Assembly: GCA_016285415.1 (NCBI GenBank)
Contig: JAEEQU010000043.1
Span: 1-8,321 of the forward strand
Origin: Alphaproteobacteria bacterium
GTDB taxonomy: Bacteria > Pseudomonadota > Alphaproteobacteria > Rs-D84
Length of the DNA: 8,321 bases
Direction: 5' to 3'
Part shown: piece after piece, positions 1-6,144 of the stretch
How positions within the stretch are numbered: the first letter of the stretch is position 1
Layout of the letters: each line of letters begins with the position of its first letter
The notes under the pieces: generated by a model
Told to the model about the DNA's origin: nothing
The model's input: only the letters and a program-made list of their open reading frames with translations
Databases searched by the model: none
Made by a program: the position numbers and the translations under genes

Positions 1-406
1 AAAATTCGTTTTTGCACCAGCAGTTTGTTACGAAATAATATTTTCTGATTCACTGATTACCAAGGGTAAAACTCCTGATGCAATTATCAATATAACAAAC
101 GATAATTGGTTTGGAAAAACGCCTGGAACGTACCAGCATCTTGATATGGTGCGTCGTTATGCCATAGAATCAGGGTTGCCGATTGTACGTGCAAATTATT
201 CTGGAATAAGTGCATTTGTTGCACCAAACGGTAATATAATTGCCGATATTCCAATTGCAATTTCGGGACATGCCGATGGTTCGGTATGTGGTGCACATAG
301 AACATTATATCGCGCATTGGGACGTGATATGTGGTTAATAATTATGTTGATATTGTCGTGTCTATGTTGTTTGTGGGTTGCAGATATGTCACGAAATCGT
401 GATTAA
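1..406 (+). CDS. lnt: Apolipoprotein N-acyltransferase, C-terminal part (5' truncated by window edge)
   Basis: The reading frame is open from base 2 and ends with TAA at 404-406; the start lies outside the window. Lnt adds the third acyl chain to the N-terminal cysteine of lipoproteins at the periplasmic face of the inner membrane. The visible 134 residues hold the end of the nitrilase-like domain. The motif VCYE carries the expected catalytic Cys (codon 26-28) of the Glu-Lys-Cys triad. It is followed by NDNWFGKTPGTYQH, the conserved tryptophan-containing loop, and by RANYSGISAFVAPNG, the usual nitrilase-fold strand. A hydrophobic stretch (MWLIIMLILSCLCCLWV) matches the last transmembrane helix, and the protein ends soon after it, as normal for the family. 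The Glu and Lys of the triad lie upstream and are not visible. The gene converges on the RHH gene with only 3 nt between stops. Family assignment is firm. Confidence 0.93.
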   Translation, partial: KFVFAPAVCYEIIFSDSLITKGKTPDAIINITNDNWFGKTPGTYQHLDMVRRYAIESGLPIVRANYSGISAFVAPNGNIIADIPIAISGHADGSVCGAHRTLYRALGRDMWLIIMLILSCLCCLWVADMSRNRD

Positions 407-409
407 AAT

Positions 410-613
410 TTAATTACGAAAATAGTTAAGAATCCATACACGAATTGCAGATGATAAATTGCTGCGCATATCGCGGTGTGCGTCAATTTCACCGATGATT
501 TTTGCAACGGATGTTTTGCGTGCCGCCGCGATTTCGTGCAATGCGGTTATGAATTCTTGTTCCAAAGAAATACTGGTTTGGTGCCCTGATAAAGATACAG
601 AAATTTTTTTCAT
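410..613 (-). CDS. Small ribbon-helix-helix protein (RHH_4-like)
   Basis: This 67-residue protein is the last gene of the minus-strand operon. The N-terminus KKISVSLSGHQTSISLE gives the short beta ribbon. EFITALHEIAAARKTSVAKIIGEIDAH supplies the two helices, and the tail NLSSAIRVWILNYFR closes the fold. The combination SLSGHQTSISLE, IAAAR and NLSSAIRV is what I recall of the RHH_4 (ribbon-helix-helix) family of Alphaproteobacteria. Such proteins normally dimerise and bind DNA through the ribbon, so a small regulator or antitoxin-like role is possible but not shown. The ATG lies 3 nt after the stop of the SUKH-like gene (TAA-ACC-ATG), implying translational coupling. Its stop is 3 nt from the convergent lnt stop. 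No target operator is proved; a weak inverted repeat in the promoter region of the operon (2504-2519) is one candidate. Fold call good, function unknown. Confidence 0.85.
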   Translation of the reverse strand: MKKISVSLSGHQTSISLEQEFITALHEIAAARKTSVAKIIGEIDAHRDMRSNLSSAIRVWILNYFRN

Positions 614-616
614 GGT

Positions 617-1051
617 TTATACGCGTCCCCCAAGTAAACAATCTAAAATCGCGCGATATGGATCGTCATATTTGCGCAATGTCCCAAGATTTAAATTGTC
701 CAGCAAGAAACATGTTCCAAATGAATCAAATGCGAACCAAAATAAATCATTACGGCCAAATATTGTTTTTCCACGTATGGTTGCAATATTGGTCAAATCT
801 GAATTTATCTTAAAAATGTTGGGTGTTGGATATTTGGGTGGACGGCTAAATTCATTTGGTCCAAATATGTATCCGGCACCAAGACGCATACCACCACACT
901 TTTGATAAATATTTATCATATATCCTGGTAATACAGCGGCGTGAATTTTTTGCAGGTTTATATTTGTTATATTTATTTGTCCCACAGTCGCAGCAGGTGC
1001 AAAAATAACATTACGTTCGCGTGCCTTTATAAAAAATTCTTGTTCCGTCAT
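617..1051 (-). CDS. SUKH (SMI1/KNR4)-like protein, possible immunity protein
   Basis: This 144-residue cytosolic protein has no signal peptide or membrane segment. The central LPGYMINIYQKCGG (residues 41-54) resembles the SUKH hallmark in which LPxxY leads a helix ending in N/C-G-G. It is followed by a G-x-x-I/F-x-P-N-E segment (residues 60-67). The C-terminal block from GRNDLFWFAF to FLLD (99-118), then YDDPYRAILDCL, fits the SUKH pattern of a beta strand carrying a ligand-surface Gly/Asp and a final helix. SUKH proteins often act as immunity proteins for nuclease toxins of polymorphic toxin systems, but others have unrelated roles. The gene immediately upstream encodes a protein with an HNH-like segment, which supports a former or present partner relation. 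The gene starts 12 nt after that gene's stop, with AAGAGA about 6 nt before the ATG as ribosome site. Family call is from remembered patterns and moderately sure. Confidence 0.6.
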   Translation of the reverse strand: MTEQEFFIKARERNVIFAPAATVGQINITNINLQKIHAAVLPGYMINIYQKCGGMRLGAGYIFGPNEFSRPPKYPTPNIFKINSDLTNIATIRGKTIFGRNDLFWFAFDSFGTCFLLDNLNLGTLRKYDDPYRAILDCLLGGRV

Positions 1052-1063
1052 ATTGATATCTCT

Positions 1064-1570
1064 TTATACTTGGCGTCCCTTGGCCGAAATGTTGGCGGAC
1101 ATCTGGCTTAATCTATCAGCAACTGCATTCCCACCGTTTCCCGCAAGCGTTGAATGTATCGGCAGATATATCTTTTTCTTGGGATTTGGTAACCAAACAG
1201 TGTCATTGCCTGATTGTTCAATTATGAATCTATCAAGGTTTTGTGATAATGGAAATGTATAGCACATAAATAAATTATCTGTGCTTAAGGCGCCGCCCCA
1301 TATCAATGGAACACGAAAACGAATAGACAGGTTTTCGGGAATTTCGCGCCCAGTCAGCAATCCCATAAATTCTTCACGGCTAAGGTTCATTAGGGCAAGT
1401 TCTTGAACACTATCAGACAGGGAACGCGCAAATGTATGGCATAATTCTTTGTATTTCTGGAACCAATCAAGTGGCACCGAAACCGTCCGCGGATTTATCG
1501 GCGTAACCGGTAAATCAGCCATCTTTAATGATTCAAGACGTTTTGTGGCGATTGCCTCGTTCCATTGCAT
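1064..1570 (-). CDS. Hypothetical protein with degenerate HNH-nuclease-like segment
   Basis: This 168-residue protein is not recognised as a named gene. Residues 73-103 read TGREIPENLSIRFRVPL, then IWGGALSTDNLFMC. That is the layout of an HNH endonuclease core: x-H-x-x-P-L-x-x-G-G-x-x-x-x-D-N-L. The PL, GG and DNL elements are intact, but the expected metal/general-base histidine positions are R84 and F85 and the last His of the motif is absent. If the homology is real, the domain is probably catalytically dead or repurposed as a binding fold. After it come DRFIIEQSGNDTVWLPNP and a Gly/Asn-rich C-terminus. The N-terminal 70 residues are mainly helical with no signal or membrane helix. Its ATG overlaps the stop of the upstream membrane-protein gene by one base (TAATG, at 1570), showing strict translational coupling. 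The HNH relation is an inference from motif spacing only. Confidence 0.6.
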   Translation of the reverse strand: MQWNEAIATKRLESLKMADLPVTPINPRTVSVPLDWFQKYKELCHTFARSLSDSVQELALMNLSREEFMGLLTGREIPENLSIRFRVPLIWGGALSTDNLFMCYTFPLSQNLDRFIIEQSGNDTVWLPNPKKKIYLPIHSTLAGNGGNAVADRLSQMSANISAKGRQV

Positions 1571-2490
1571 TATTCTTTGCCTATGTAATTTGTAACCGTA
1601 CCAATATAGGTGGATATAGCATCAAATAAGTCGCTATCAAAATCATCAGGTTTAACGTTTTGATGTTCTTTCATAAATTGTTTGAACGCATCAATATTAT
1701 CAAATGTTGATATTAAATCATGTTCTACGGTTGATGTTGGTGCGATAATGCAACCATGCAAGGTTATGTCGTTTGCACTGTCCCCAAGGGTATCATCAAA
1801 CAGGTTTGTCAATGTCTGAAATGCATCAACCATATCTTCGCCTGATGCGTTTGATGTTCCAATCCACAATGTTTGATTATATCCCAATGCAACAATTGGT
1901 GCACCAAGTTTCCCGATTCGTTTGCACGGTTTCATAATAAACCCAGCGGATTCAAATGTCGCGTTAATATCCGACCCCAGCGGATTCTTGGGTGCAACCA
2001 CCGCGGTTGGCGTTGGGGTATTCATCCGTTGAGTTGGTGGTGTAAATTGTTGTGGATTTTGCTTACGTGCCATTCCAGACATCATCGCCGATGGTGAACG
2101 TGGTCGTTGGTTGCTTGTGGGACCAGCGGACAAATTAGAATGCACTTCGGCTTCATTATGTATGGGTGCAGGTTCTGGTGCCTGTGCTTTTTGTTCCATT
2201 GGGGTCAATGCGTACGGTTGAACTGTGGCTGATGGCAATGCATTTTTGCGTGGACGTGGCCGGACAATGAAATAAAGAACAACCAATGTAATGCATAATG
2301 ACAATATCAACGATAGATAAAAATCCAGTTTGATATTTGTACGATTTGCCTGAAGTGTAGATATATATTCCCAATGTGTCGCGGAAAATATATCAAATCC
2401 GTATCGTATGTTCATCCATAACGTCGTGGCCAATGTCATTGTCATTAGCCACAGCAATCCAAGTAAGATTTTATCAAAATTTTTTCTCAT
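1570..2490 (-). CDS. Hypothetical membrane protein: two TM helices, Pro-rich linker, cytosolic C-terminal domain
   Basis: This 306-residue protein heads the minus-strand operon and is not recognised. A basic N-terminus (MRKNFDK) precedes TM helix 1 (about residues 8-26). A loop of about 30 residues follows, then TM helix 2 (about 57-77) and RPRPRK, which by the positive-inside rule puts the rest in the cytosol. Residues 78-172 form a low-complexity linker rich in Pro, Ala, Gln, Ser and Thr. Residues 174-306 form a globular domain containing KPCKRIGKLGAPIVALGY, TLWIGT and an acidic helical end; I cannot name it. Topology therefore suggests a membrane-tethered cytosolic module acting with the HNH-like and SUKH-like proteins encoded just after it. 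ATG at 2490 is preceded by no Shine-Dalgarno sequence, but a TATAAT box ends 9 nt before it, so the message may be nearly leaderless. Gene is convincing; function unknown. Confidence 0.8.
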   Translation of the reverse strand: MRKNFDKILLGLLWLMTMTLATTLWMNIRYGFDIFSATHWEYISTLQANRTNIKLDFYLSLILSLCITLVVLYFIVRPRPRKNALPSATVQPYALTPMEQKAQAPEPAPIHNEAEVHSNLSAGPTSNQRPRSPSAMMSGMARKQNPQQFTPPTQRMNTPTPTAVVAPKNPLGSDINATFESAGFIMKPCKRIGKLGAPIVALGYNQTLWIGTSNASGEDMVDAFQTLTNLFDDTLGDSANDITLHGCIIAPTSTVEHDLISTFDNIDAFKQFMKEHQNVKPDDFDSDLFDAISTYIGTVTNYIGKE

Positions 2491-2499
2491 TTCGTTTAA

Positions 2500-2528
2500 A
2501 TTATATCATATTTGTGATAAAGTAAAAA
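2500..2528 (-). promoter_or_regulatory. Promoter of the four-gene minus-strand operon
   Basis: Read on the minus strand, a perfect TATAAT (2505-2500) lies 9 nt before the ATG of the membrane-protein gene at 2490. A poor -35 (TTTTTA, 2528-2523, three of six matches) sits at 17-bp spacing. Transcription would start about 2-4 nt before the ATG. The box lies in the 43-nt divergent gap shared with the plus-strand gene at 2534. Confidence 0.5.
2504..2519. repeat. Short inverted repeat in divergent promoter gap
   Basis: TATCA (2504-2508) and TGATA (2515-2519) form perfect 5-bp arms around a 6-bp spacer. The repeat overlaps the -10 box of the minus-strand operon and precedes the plus-strand gene at 2534, so it could be an operator. 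In AT-rich DNA arms this short can occur by chance, so the call is weak. Confidence 0.3.
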
Positions 2529-2533
2529 GTGTT

Positions 2534-3214
2534 ATGATAAAAACAGATGAAATTTTTGATCCAATAGATGATATTTCATGTGCATGGGTTCCAAATGGAA
2601 CCGAAGTGTCGGAACTTGCCGTAATATCAGAATTTGTTGTGGAAAAACATATGCAATATTTGTCATTGCCCGCCGGGACAGTCGGGACGGTTTGGCCATG
2701 GCTTGAAAATGATTCTGTGGGAATGTTGGTTCGTCTTGGGTTCGCACATGATGTATCCCCAGATACCGCAATGTCTGGATTGGCCGCCAATGTTACCGAT
2801 GCGTTTCGGCATGGTGCATCGGGAATTCAGGTGTTCGTTCATTATTCGGATATACCTGCTTTTATAGAAATGATGCAGCAAATGCGTGATGATTTGTTTT
2901 TTGAACGCTATTTTTCTGTTGCGATAAATATTGACGAAGTACCAAGTAATGATTGGGTCGGTGTTTTTGAAATGCTTAAGAAAATACGTCCGAATTCTGT
3001 TTTAATAATTGCAGATGGCGATTCGTTTAATCCAAAATCAGATTTTTTGGGGCGCGTGTACGCCATGTTGGAAAAATGGAATTTAGATTTTGCATTGCAT
3101 ATCATGTTTGGAAAAAATATGATGCGGGTTAGCCATGTTTTACGCCTTGTACAGAAAATGCAGCCGAAATTGATGCCAGATTTTCGCGTGTTTATTGTTC
3201 CACCCCAAGAATAA
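2534..3214 (+). CDS. Hypothetical protein, possibly an alpha/beta barrel
   Basis: This is a 226-residue soluble protein I do not recognise. The frame is open further upstream, to 2408, but that part is antisense to the start of the divergent gene and its operon promoter. The ATG at 2534 (MIKTDEIFDP) is therefore the sensible start, though no clear Shine-Dalgarno sequence precedes it. The sequence alternates hydrophobic strands and amphipathic helices: SVGMLVRLGF, ASGIQVFVHY, YFSVAINIDE, NSVLIIADGD, DFALHIMFGK and DFRVFIVPPQ, each separated by a helix. This rhythm, with GASGIQVFV after a helix, recalls TIM-barrel proteins such as the aldolase class. No catalytic lysine motif or cofactor site can be named, so this is only a fold guess. 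Its last 23 bases overlap the 3' end of trmB on the other strand. It stands alone between two minus-strand units. Confidence 0.75.
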   Translation: MIKTDEIFDPIDDISCAWVPNGTEVSELAVISEFVVEKHMQYLSLPAGTVGTVWPWLENDSVGMLVRLGFAHDVSPDTAMSGLAANVTDAFRHGASGIQVFVHYSDIPAFIEMMQQMRDDLFFERYFSVAINIDEVPSNDWVGVFEMLKKIRPNSVLIIADGDSFNPKSDFLGRVYAMLEKWNLDFALHIMFGKNMMRVSHVLRLVQKMQPKLMPDFRVFIVPPQE

Positions 3215-3824
3215 TGTATTTTGGTTCGGTTGTGTGTGCCATATTTTTCTGTTGGTAACGGGTTTTAATAATATCGTGCGCTGAATCACAGATTTTAAGA
3301 TTTGTATTTTTTACCTGGTCCAAAATCCAATCGTAATATTCCCAGTGGTCTGTGCCGATTATAATTTTGCCACCGTGACCAAGATTTTTGGCAAGCAAGG
3401 TTAAAAATTCCGCGTTTAGTAATCGGCGTTTTTCGTGTCTTGCCTTGGGCCAGGGGTCCGGATGCAAAATCCAAATTTGTGAAAACTTGAACTGTATTTT
3501 ATCAAACAACAGGCGTACATCGTCCGGCCAAATGCGTAAATTCTTGTATTCGGGCAGCACGGCATCATTTTCATCACAAATCGCAGAGAGCAGGGCGGCA
3601 ACCCCGTTCACAAAGGGTTCGGCACCGACAATAATTTGGTTTGGAAAATCTGTGGCTAAATCACGCATGTGTTCGCCGGCCCCAAAACCAATTTCCAGAA
3701 TGCCATTTTCTTCATCGGTGTTTGGCGCGATTTTAGGCAATACAGTTTCAACCAGCCGTTCTTTGCGGGCGGACAATTTTTTGCCATGACGGCGACCAAA
3801 TGTTCTTATTTCTTGTTTTTCCAT
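3192..3824 (-). CDS. trmB: tRNA (guanine-N7-)-methyltransferase TrmB
   Basis: TrmB uses S-adenosylmethionine to make 7-methylguanosine at position 46 in the variable loop of tRNAs in the cytosol. With the start at 3824 the protein is 210 residues, normal for the family. RTFGRRHGK near the N-terminus is typical. LEIGFGAGEH (residues 43-52) is the SAM-binding glycine motif, and HPDPWPKARHEKRRL (121-135) is the TrmB signature loop that carries substrate-binding residues. GTDHWEYYDW (157-166) is the conserved T-D-x-x-x-Y region. An in-frame upstream ATG at 3878 would add 18 residues that overlap the divergent gltX start and look unlike the family, so 3824 is preferred. A good promoter ends only 6 nt before this ATG, suggesting a leaderless message. 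The 3' end overlaps the preceding plus-strand gene by 23 nt. Identification is firm. Confidence 0.96.
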   Translation of the reverse strand: MEKQEIRTFGRRHGKKLSARKERLVETVLPKIAPNTDEENGILEIGFGAGEHMRDLATDFPNQIIVGAEPFVNGVAALLSAICDENDAVLPEYKNLRIWPDDVRLLFDKIQFKFSQIWILHPDPWPKARHEKRRLLNAEFLTLLAKNLGHGGKIIIGTDHWEYYDWILDQVKNTNLKICDSAHDIIKTRYQQKNMAHTTEPKYIILGVEQ

Positions 3825-3830
3825 AATATT

Positions 3831-3859
3831 AGTATAAAATGCGAATATTGAAAACACAA
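3831..3859 (-). promoter_or_regulatory. trmB promoter (probably leaderless)
   Basis: On the minus strand, TTGTGT (3859-3854), a 17-bp spacer and TATACT (3836-3831) form a plausible sigma-70 promoter. Only six bases separate TATACT from the ATG at 3824, so the transcript would begin at or beside the A of the start codon. No Shine-Dalgarno sequence is present. Confidence 0.5.
3833..3838 (+). promoter_or_regulatory. Candidate -10 box for gltX operon
   Basis: TATAAA on the plus strand lies 31 nt before the gltX ATG and overlaps the trmB -10 box on the opposite strand. No convincing -35 is seen at 16-18 bp upstream. The overlap means the two divergent promoters may compete for polymerase. Confidence 0.35.
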
Positions 3860-3869
3860 GGATTTGATT

Positions 3870-5444
3870 ATGAGACAAGGTTTATCGGAAGATTTAATTG
3901 CACGCGTATTGGGTGCGGCACCAAAATATACACTTGCCGAATTAGAAGAAAAATTTCCGCCACGCGAATTGCCAGAAGGTAGCATGGTGACACGATTCGC
4001 CCCAAGTCCAACCGGCTATATGCATTTGGGTGGGCTGTATAGTTCATTGATAGATTATAAATTGGCGCAGCAATCTGGTGGAATATTTTTACTGCGTATA
4101 GAAGATACAGATACCAAGCGTGAGGTTAAAGAAGCGGTTGATTTAATAATCAGTTCTTTAAATAAATTTGGTATTAAAAATAATAACGATGAAAAATATG
4201 GTCCATATTATCAGTCACAACGCAAAGACATTTATCATTCGGTTGCGGCGGAATTATTAAGAACGGGACGGGCATACCCATGCTTTTTAACCCAAGAAGA
4301 AATGGATGAAATTCGCGAGAATCAGAAAGCCGCAGGTTTCGCCACGGGCATTTATGGGGAATTTGCACGCGACCGCGATATCAGTGAAGAAGATATTATC
4401 AAACATCTTGATAATGGCGAAGTGCCATCGATTCGGTTATATTCAATGGGCGATGTGAATAAACGTATCATTTTCAAAGATGCGGTGCGCGGTTCCATTT
4501 CTGTGCCAGAAAATAATGAAGATATTGTTTTAATTAAATCTACGGATCGTTTACCAACATATCATTTTGCACATTTATGTGATGACCATTTTATGCGGGT
4601 GACACATGTTGTTCGTGGTGAAGAATATTTTGGAACGGTTGCGTTGCACATTCAAATGTTCCGGATGATGGGTTGGCAATTACCAAATTATATTCATACG
4701 GCGACACTGGACAAAATCGATGAGGAAACAGGCAAACAGAGAAAATTGTCCAAACGACATGACCCAGAGGCAAATGTTGAGTTTTTCTTGATTGATGGTT
4801 GGCCAACCGATGCAGTAATTGAATACCTTGGAAATATTTTGGCGTCGGGTTATGAAGAGGCAAAGTTGAAAGGTGCCGTTAAAAATTTCTGGGAATATGA
4901 AATGAAGCCGAAAAAAATTCCGATGTCTGGCGCGTTGTTTGACATGAAGAAATTGGAATGGTGGGCCAAAGAATATATCGGGGCAATGCCCGTTCCTGAT
5001 TTGGTTAAATCTGTGACTGATTGGGCAAATGAATACGGCGATGAAAAACAAAAAATGCAGGTTCGTGACACCGATTATCTGACAGCAGTGCTGGCCATTG
5101 AACGCGACAATCCAAAACGTATACGTAAAGATTTTATCACGTGGAAACAGACACTGGAAATTGAAGAATTTTTCTGGGATGAATTGTTTGTTCCAAATAC
5201 CGAATATGCGTATAACAAAGATGTGTTAAATGCGTTTCTGGAAACGTTTAATATTGCCGATGACAAAGATACTTGGTGGAATAAAATTGTCGCGATTGCC
5301 GAAAAGTTTGGTGTGAAAAATGGTGATGTCGCAATGAATTTACGTGTCGTGTTATCAGGTCGCACAAATACACCAGACCTGTATTCCATTATGCAGGTAA
5401 TGGGTGAAACAAGAGTTATCAACAGGGTAAAAAATGCAATTTAA
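3870..5444 (+). CDS. gltX: Glutamate--tRNA ligase (GluRS), form with N-terminal extension
   Basis: This class I synthetase attaches glutamate to tRNA-Glu, and in many bacteria also to tRNA-Gln before amidation. The protein is 524 residues, against about 470-490 for common GluRS. RFAPSPTGYMHLGG (42-55) holds the HIGH-type ATP motif as HLGG. RIEDTD (76-81) is the usual glutamate-pocket region, and KLSKRHD (292-298) is the KMSKS loop. About 40 residues precede the Rossmann core, ending in EKFPPRELPEGSMVTRF. Extension and core resemble, from memory, the GluRS form common in Clostridia (PPRNLPEG, AHQSGG, DPEA after KLSKR) rather than the usual proteobacterial enzyme. AAGGA at 3858-3862 lies 7 nt before the ATG and fixes that start; an in-frame TTG at 3864 is not needed. 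It heads a three-gene operon, overlapping the next gene by 11 nt. Enzyme identity is firm; its subtype is inferred. Confidence 0.96.
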   Translation: MRQGLSEDLIARVLGAAPKYTLAELEEKFPPRELPEGSMVTRFAPSPTGYMHLGGLYSSLIDYKLAQQSGGIFLLRIEDTDTKREVKEAVDLIISSLNKFGIKNNNDEKYGPYYQSQRKDIYHSVAAELLRTGRAYPCFLTQEEMDEIRENQKAAGFATGIYGEFARDRDISEEDIIKHLDNGEVPSIRLYSMGDVNKRIIFKDAVRGSISVPENNEDIVLIKSTDRLPTYHFAHLCDDHFMRVTHVVRGEEYFGTVALHIQMFRMMGWQLPNYIHTATLDKIDEETGKQRKLSKRHDPEANVEFFLIDGWPTDAVIEYLGNILASGYEEAKLKGAVKNFWEYEMKPKKIPMSGALFDMKKLEWWAKEYIGAMPVPDLVKSVTDWANEYGDEKQKMQVRDTDYLTAVLAIERDNPKRIRKDFITWKQTLEIEEFFWDELFVPNTEYAYNKDVLNAFLETFNIADDKDTWWNKIVAIAEKFGVKNGDVAMNLRVVLSGRTNTPDLYSIMQVMGETRVINRVKNAI

Positions 5445-6144
5445 GGCAAATTTTAATTTATTACGCGAATGGCGTGATGCGGAAAAATTAAGGACACTGG
5501 CAGGTGACAAACCATGTGTTGCTATATTTAAACGCGATAATAAGACATTAGTATATATGTGTGATATGCATTGTTACAATATATCTTTTAATATGGTTGA
5601 TATGTGTTTTGCCAATGATTTTGGTATAATACCTGATGTTTTATTAACAGAAATGCGGAATACTGGATTTGAAAGACGGTTTAATTGGCATGGGTTGCAG
5701 GATAATACACTTGCGCATGCGGCGGCCGTCGCGGCACAGCGAAATATTCCAATTGTGTTTGCAGATTTATCAGATCCACAGATGGTTGATGTGATAAATG
5801 CTGGGTTCCCAGATAATCAAATCACAGAAGAAGATTTGTATAAAGTATTTAATGCTGGGGGGCCAGATTCCAAAGGTAATTTGTATCAACAAATGTCGGC
5901 ATACGTTGACTTATATGGTCGCGATAGATTTATGGTGCAAAATATTGCTGCAGCATTAAATAAATATGATACCGTTTTTGCAATTTTTGGCAGTGGTCAT
6001 TATGAACACCAGCGTCTTGTTTTAGAAGATATGATGGGAAAACCAGAATATATTACGCGTATAAAAAATATGCGTGCCGATTTTTCAGATTTAAAAATAG
6101 AGCCAATAAAACTTTGTGATTTTGAAATGGGGAGGGGCAAATGA
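5434..6144 (+). CDS. Tiki/TraB/EreA-ChaN-like fold protein, function unknown
   Basis: This 236-residue protein has no signal peptide or membrane helix. The ends of the sequence carry the two GxxH-like strands expected of the Tiki/TraB/EreA-ChaN fold: TLVYMCDMHCY with H46, and VFAIFGSGHYEHQ with H189. Between them PDVLLTEM (E73) sits where the family has its conserved acidic residue after a strand. AHAAAVAAQRNIPIVFAD is the helix-strand that follows, and LYGRDRFMVQNI (R163, D164) recalls the arginine-containing helix. Known relatives include metal-dependent peptidases and erythromycin esterases, and here GxxH in the first motif is weakened to CDMH. I cannot give a reaction. The ATG at 5434 lies inside the end of gltX (11-nt overlap) with AGGG 6 nt before it. 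Its stop overlaps the next start (ATGA), so it belongs to the gltX operon. Confidence 0.6.
   Translation: MQFKANFNLLREWRDAEKLRTLAGDKPCVAIFKRDNKTLVYMCDMHCYNISFNMVDMCFANDFGIIPDVLLTEMRNTGFERRFNWHGLQDNTLAHAAAVAAQRNIPIVFADLSDPQMVDVINAGFPDNQITEEDLYKVFNAGGPDSKGNLYQQMSAYVDLYGRDRFMVQNIAAALNKYDTVFAIFGSGHYEHQRLVLEDMMGKPEYITRIKNMRADFSDLKIEPIKLCDFEMGRGK

Noticed and set aside
459..905. 148-codon plus-strand ORF opposite the RHH and SUKH-like genes
   Set aside because: It is the antisense shadow of two genes with family-like sequence, has no recognisable protein pattern and no ribosome site.
2408..2533. Upstream extension of the unknown plus-strand gene to 2408
   Set aside because: It would overlap the divergent gene's start and its promoter; the residues look like antisense translation, and ATG at 2534 fits the compact layout better.
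3864..3869. TTG start for gltX, two codons before the ATG
   Set aside because: AAGGA is too close to the TTG, while its 7-nt distance to the ATG at 3870 is ideal.
3825..3878. Longer trmB start at 3878
   Set aside because: The extra 18 residues do not resemble TrmB, would run into gltX on the other strand and lie upstream of the likely promoter.
4680..5051. Long minus-strand ORF inside gltX, with others at 4591-4863 and 5075-5422
   Set aside because: They are antisense to a well-conserved synthetase and have compositions typical of shadow frames.
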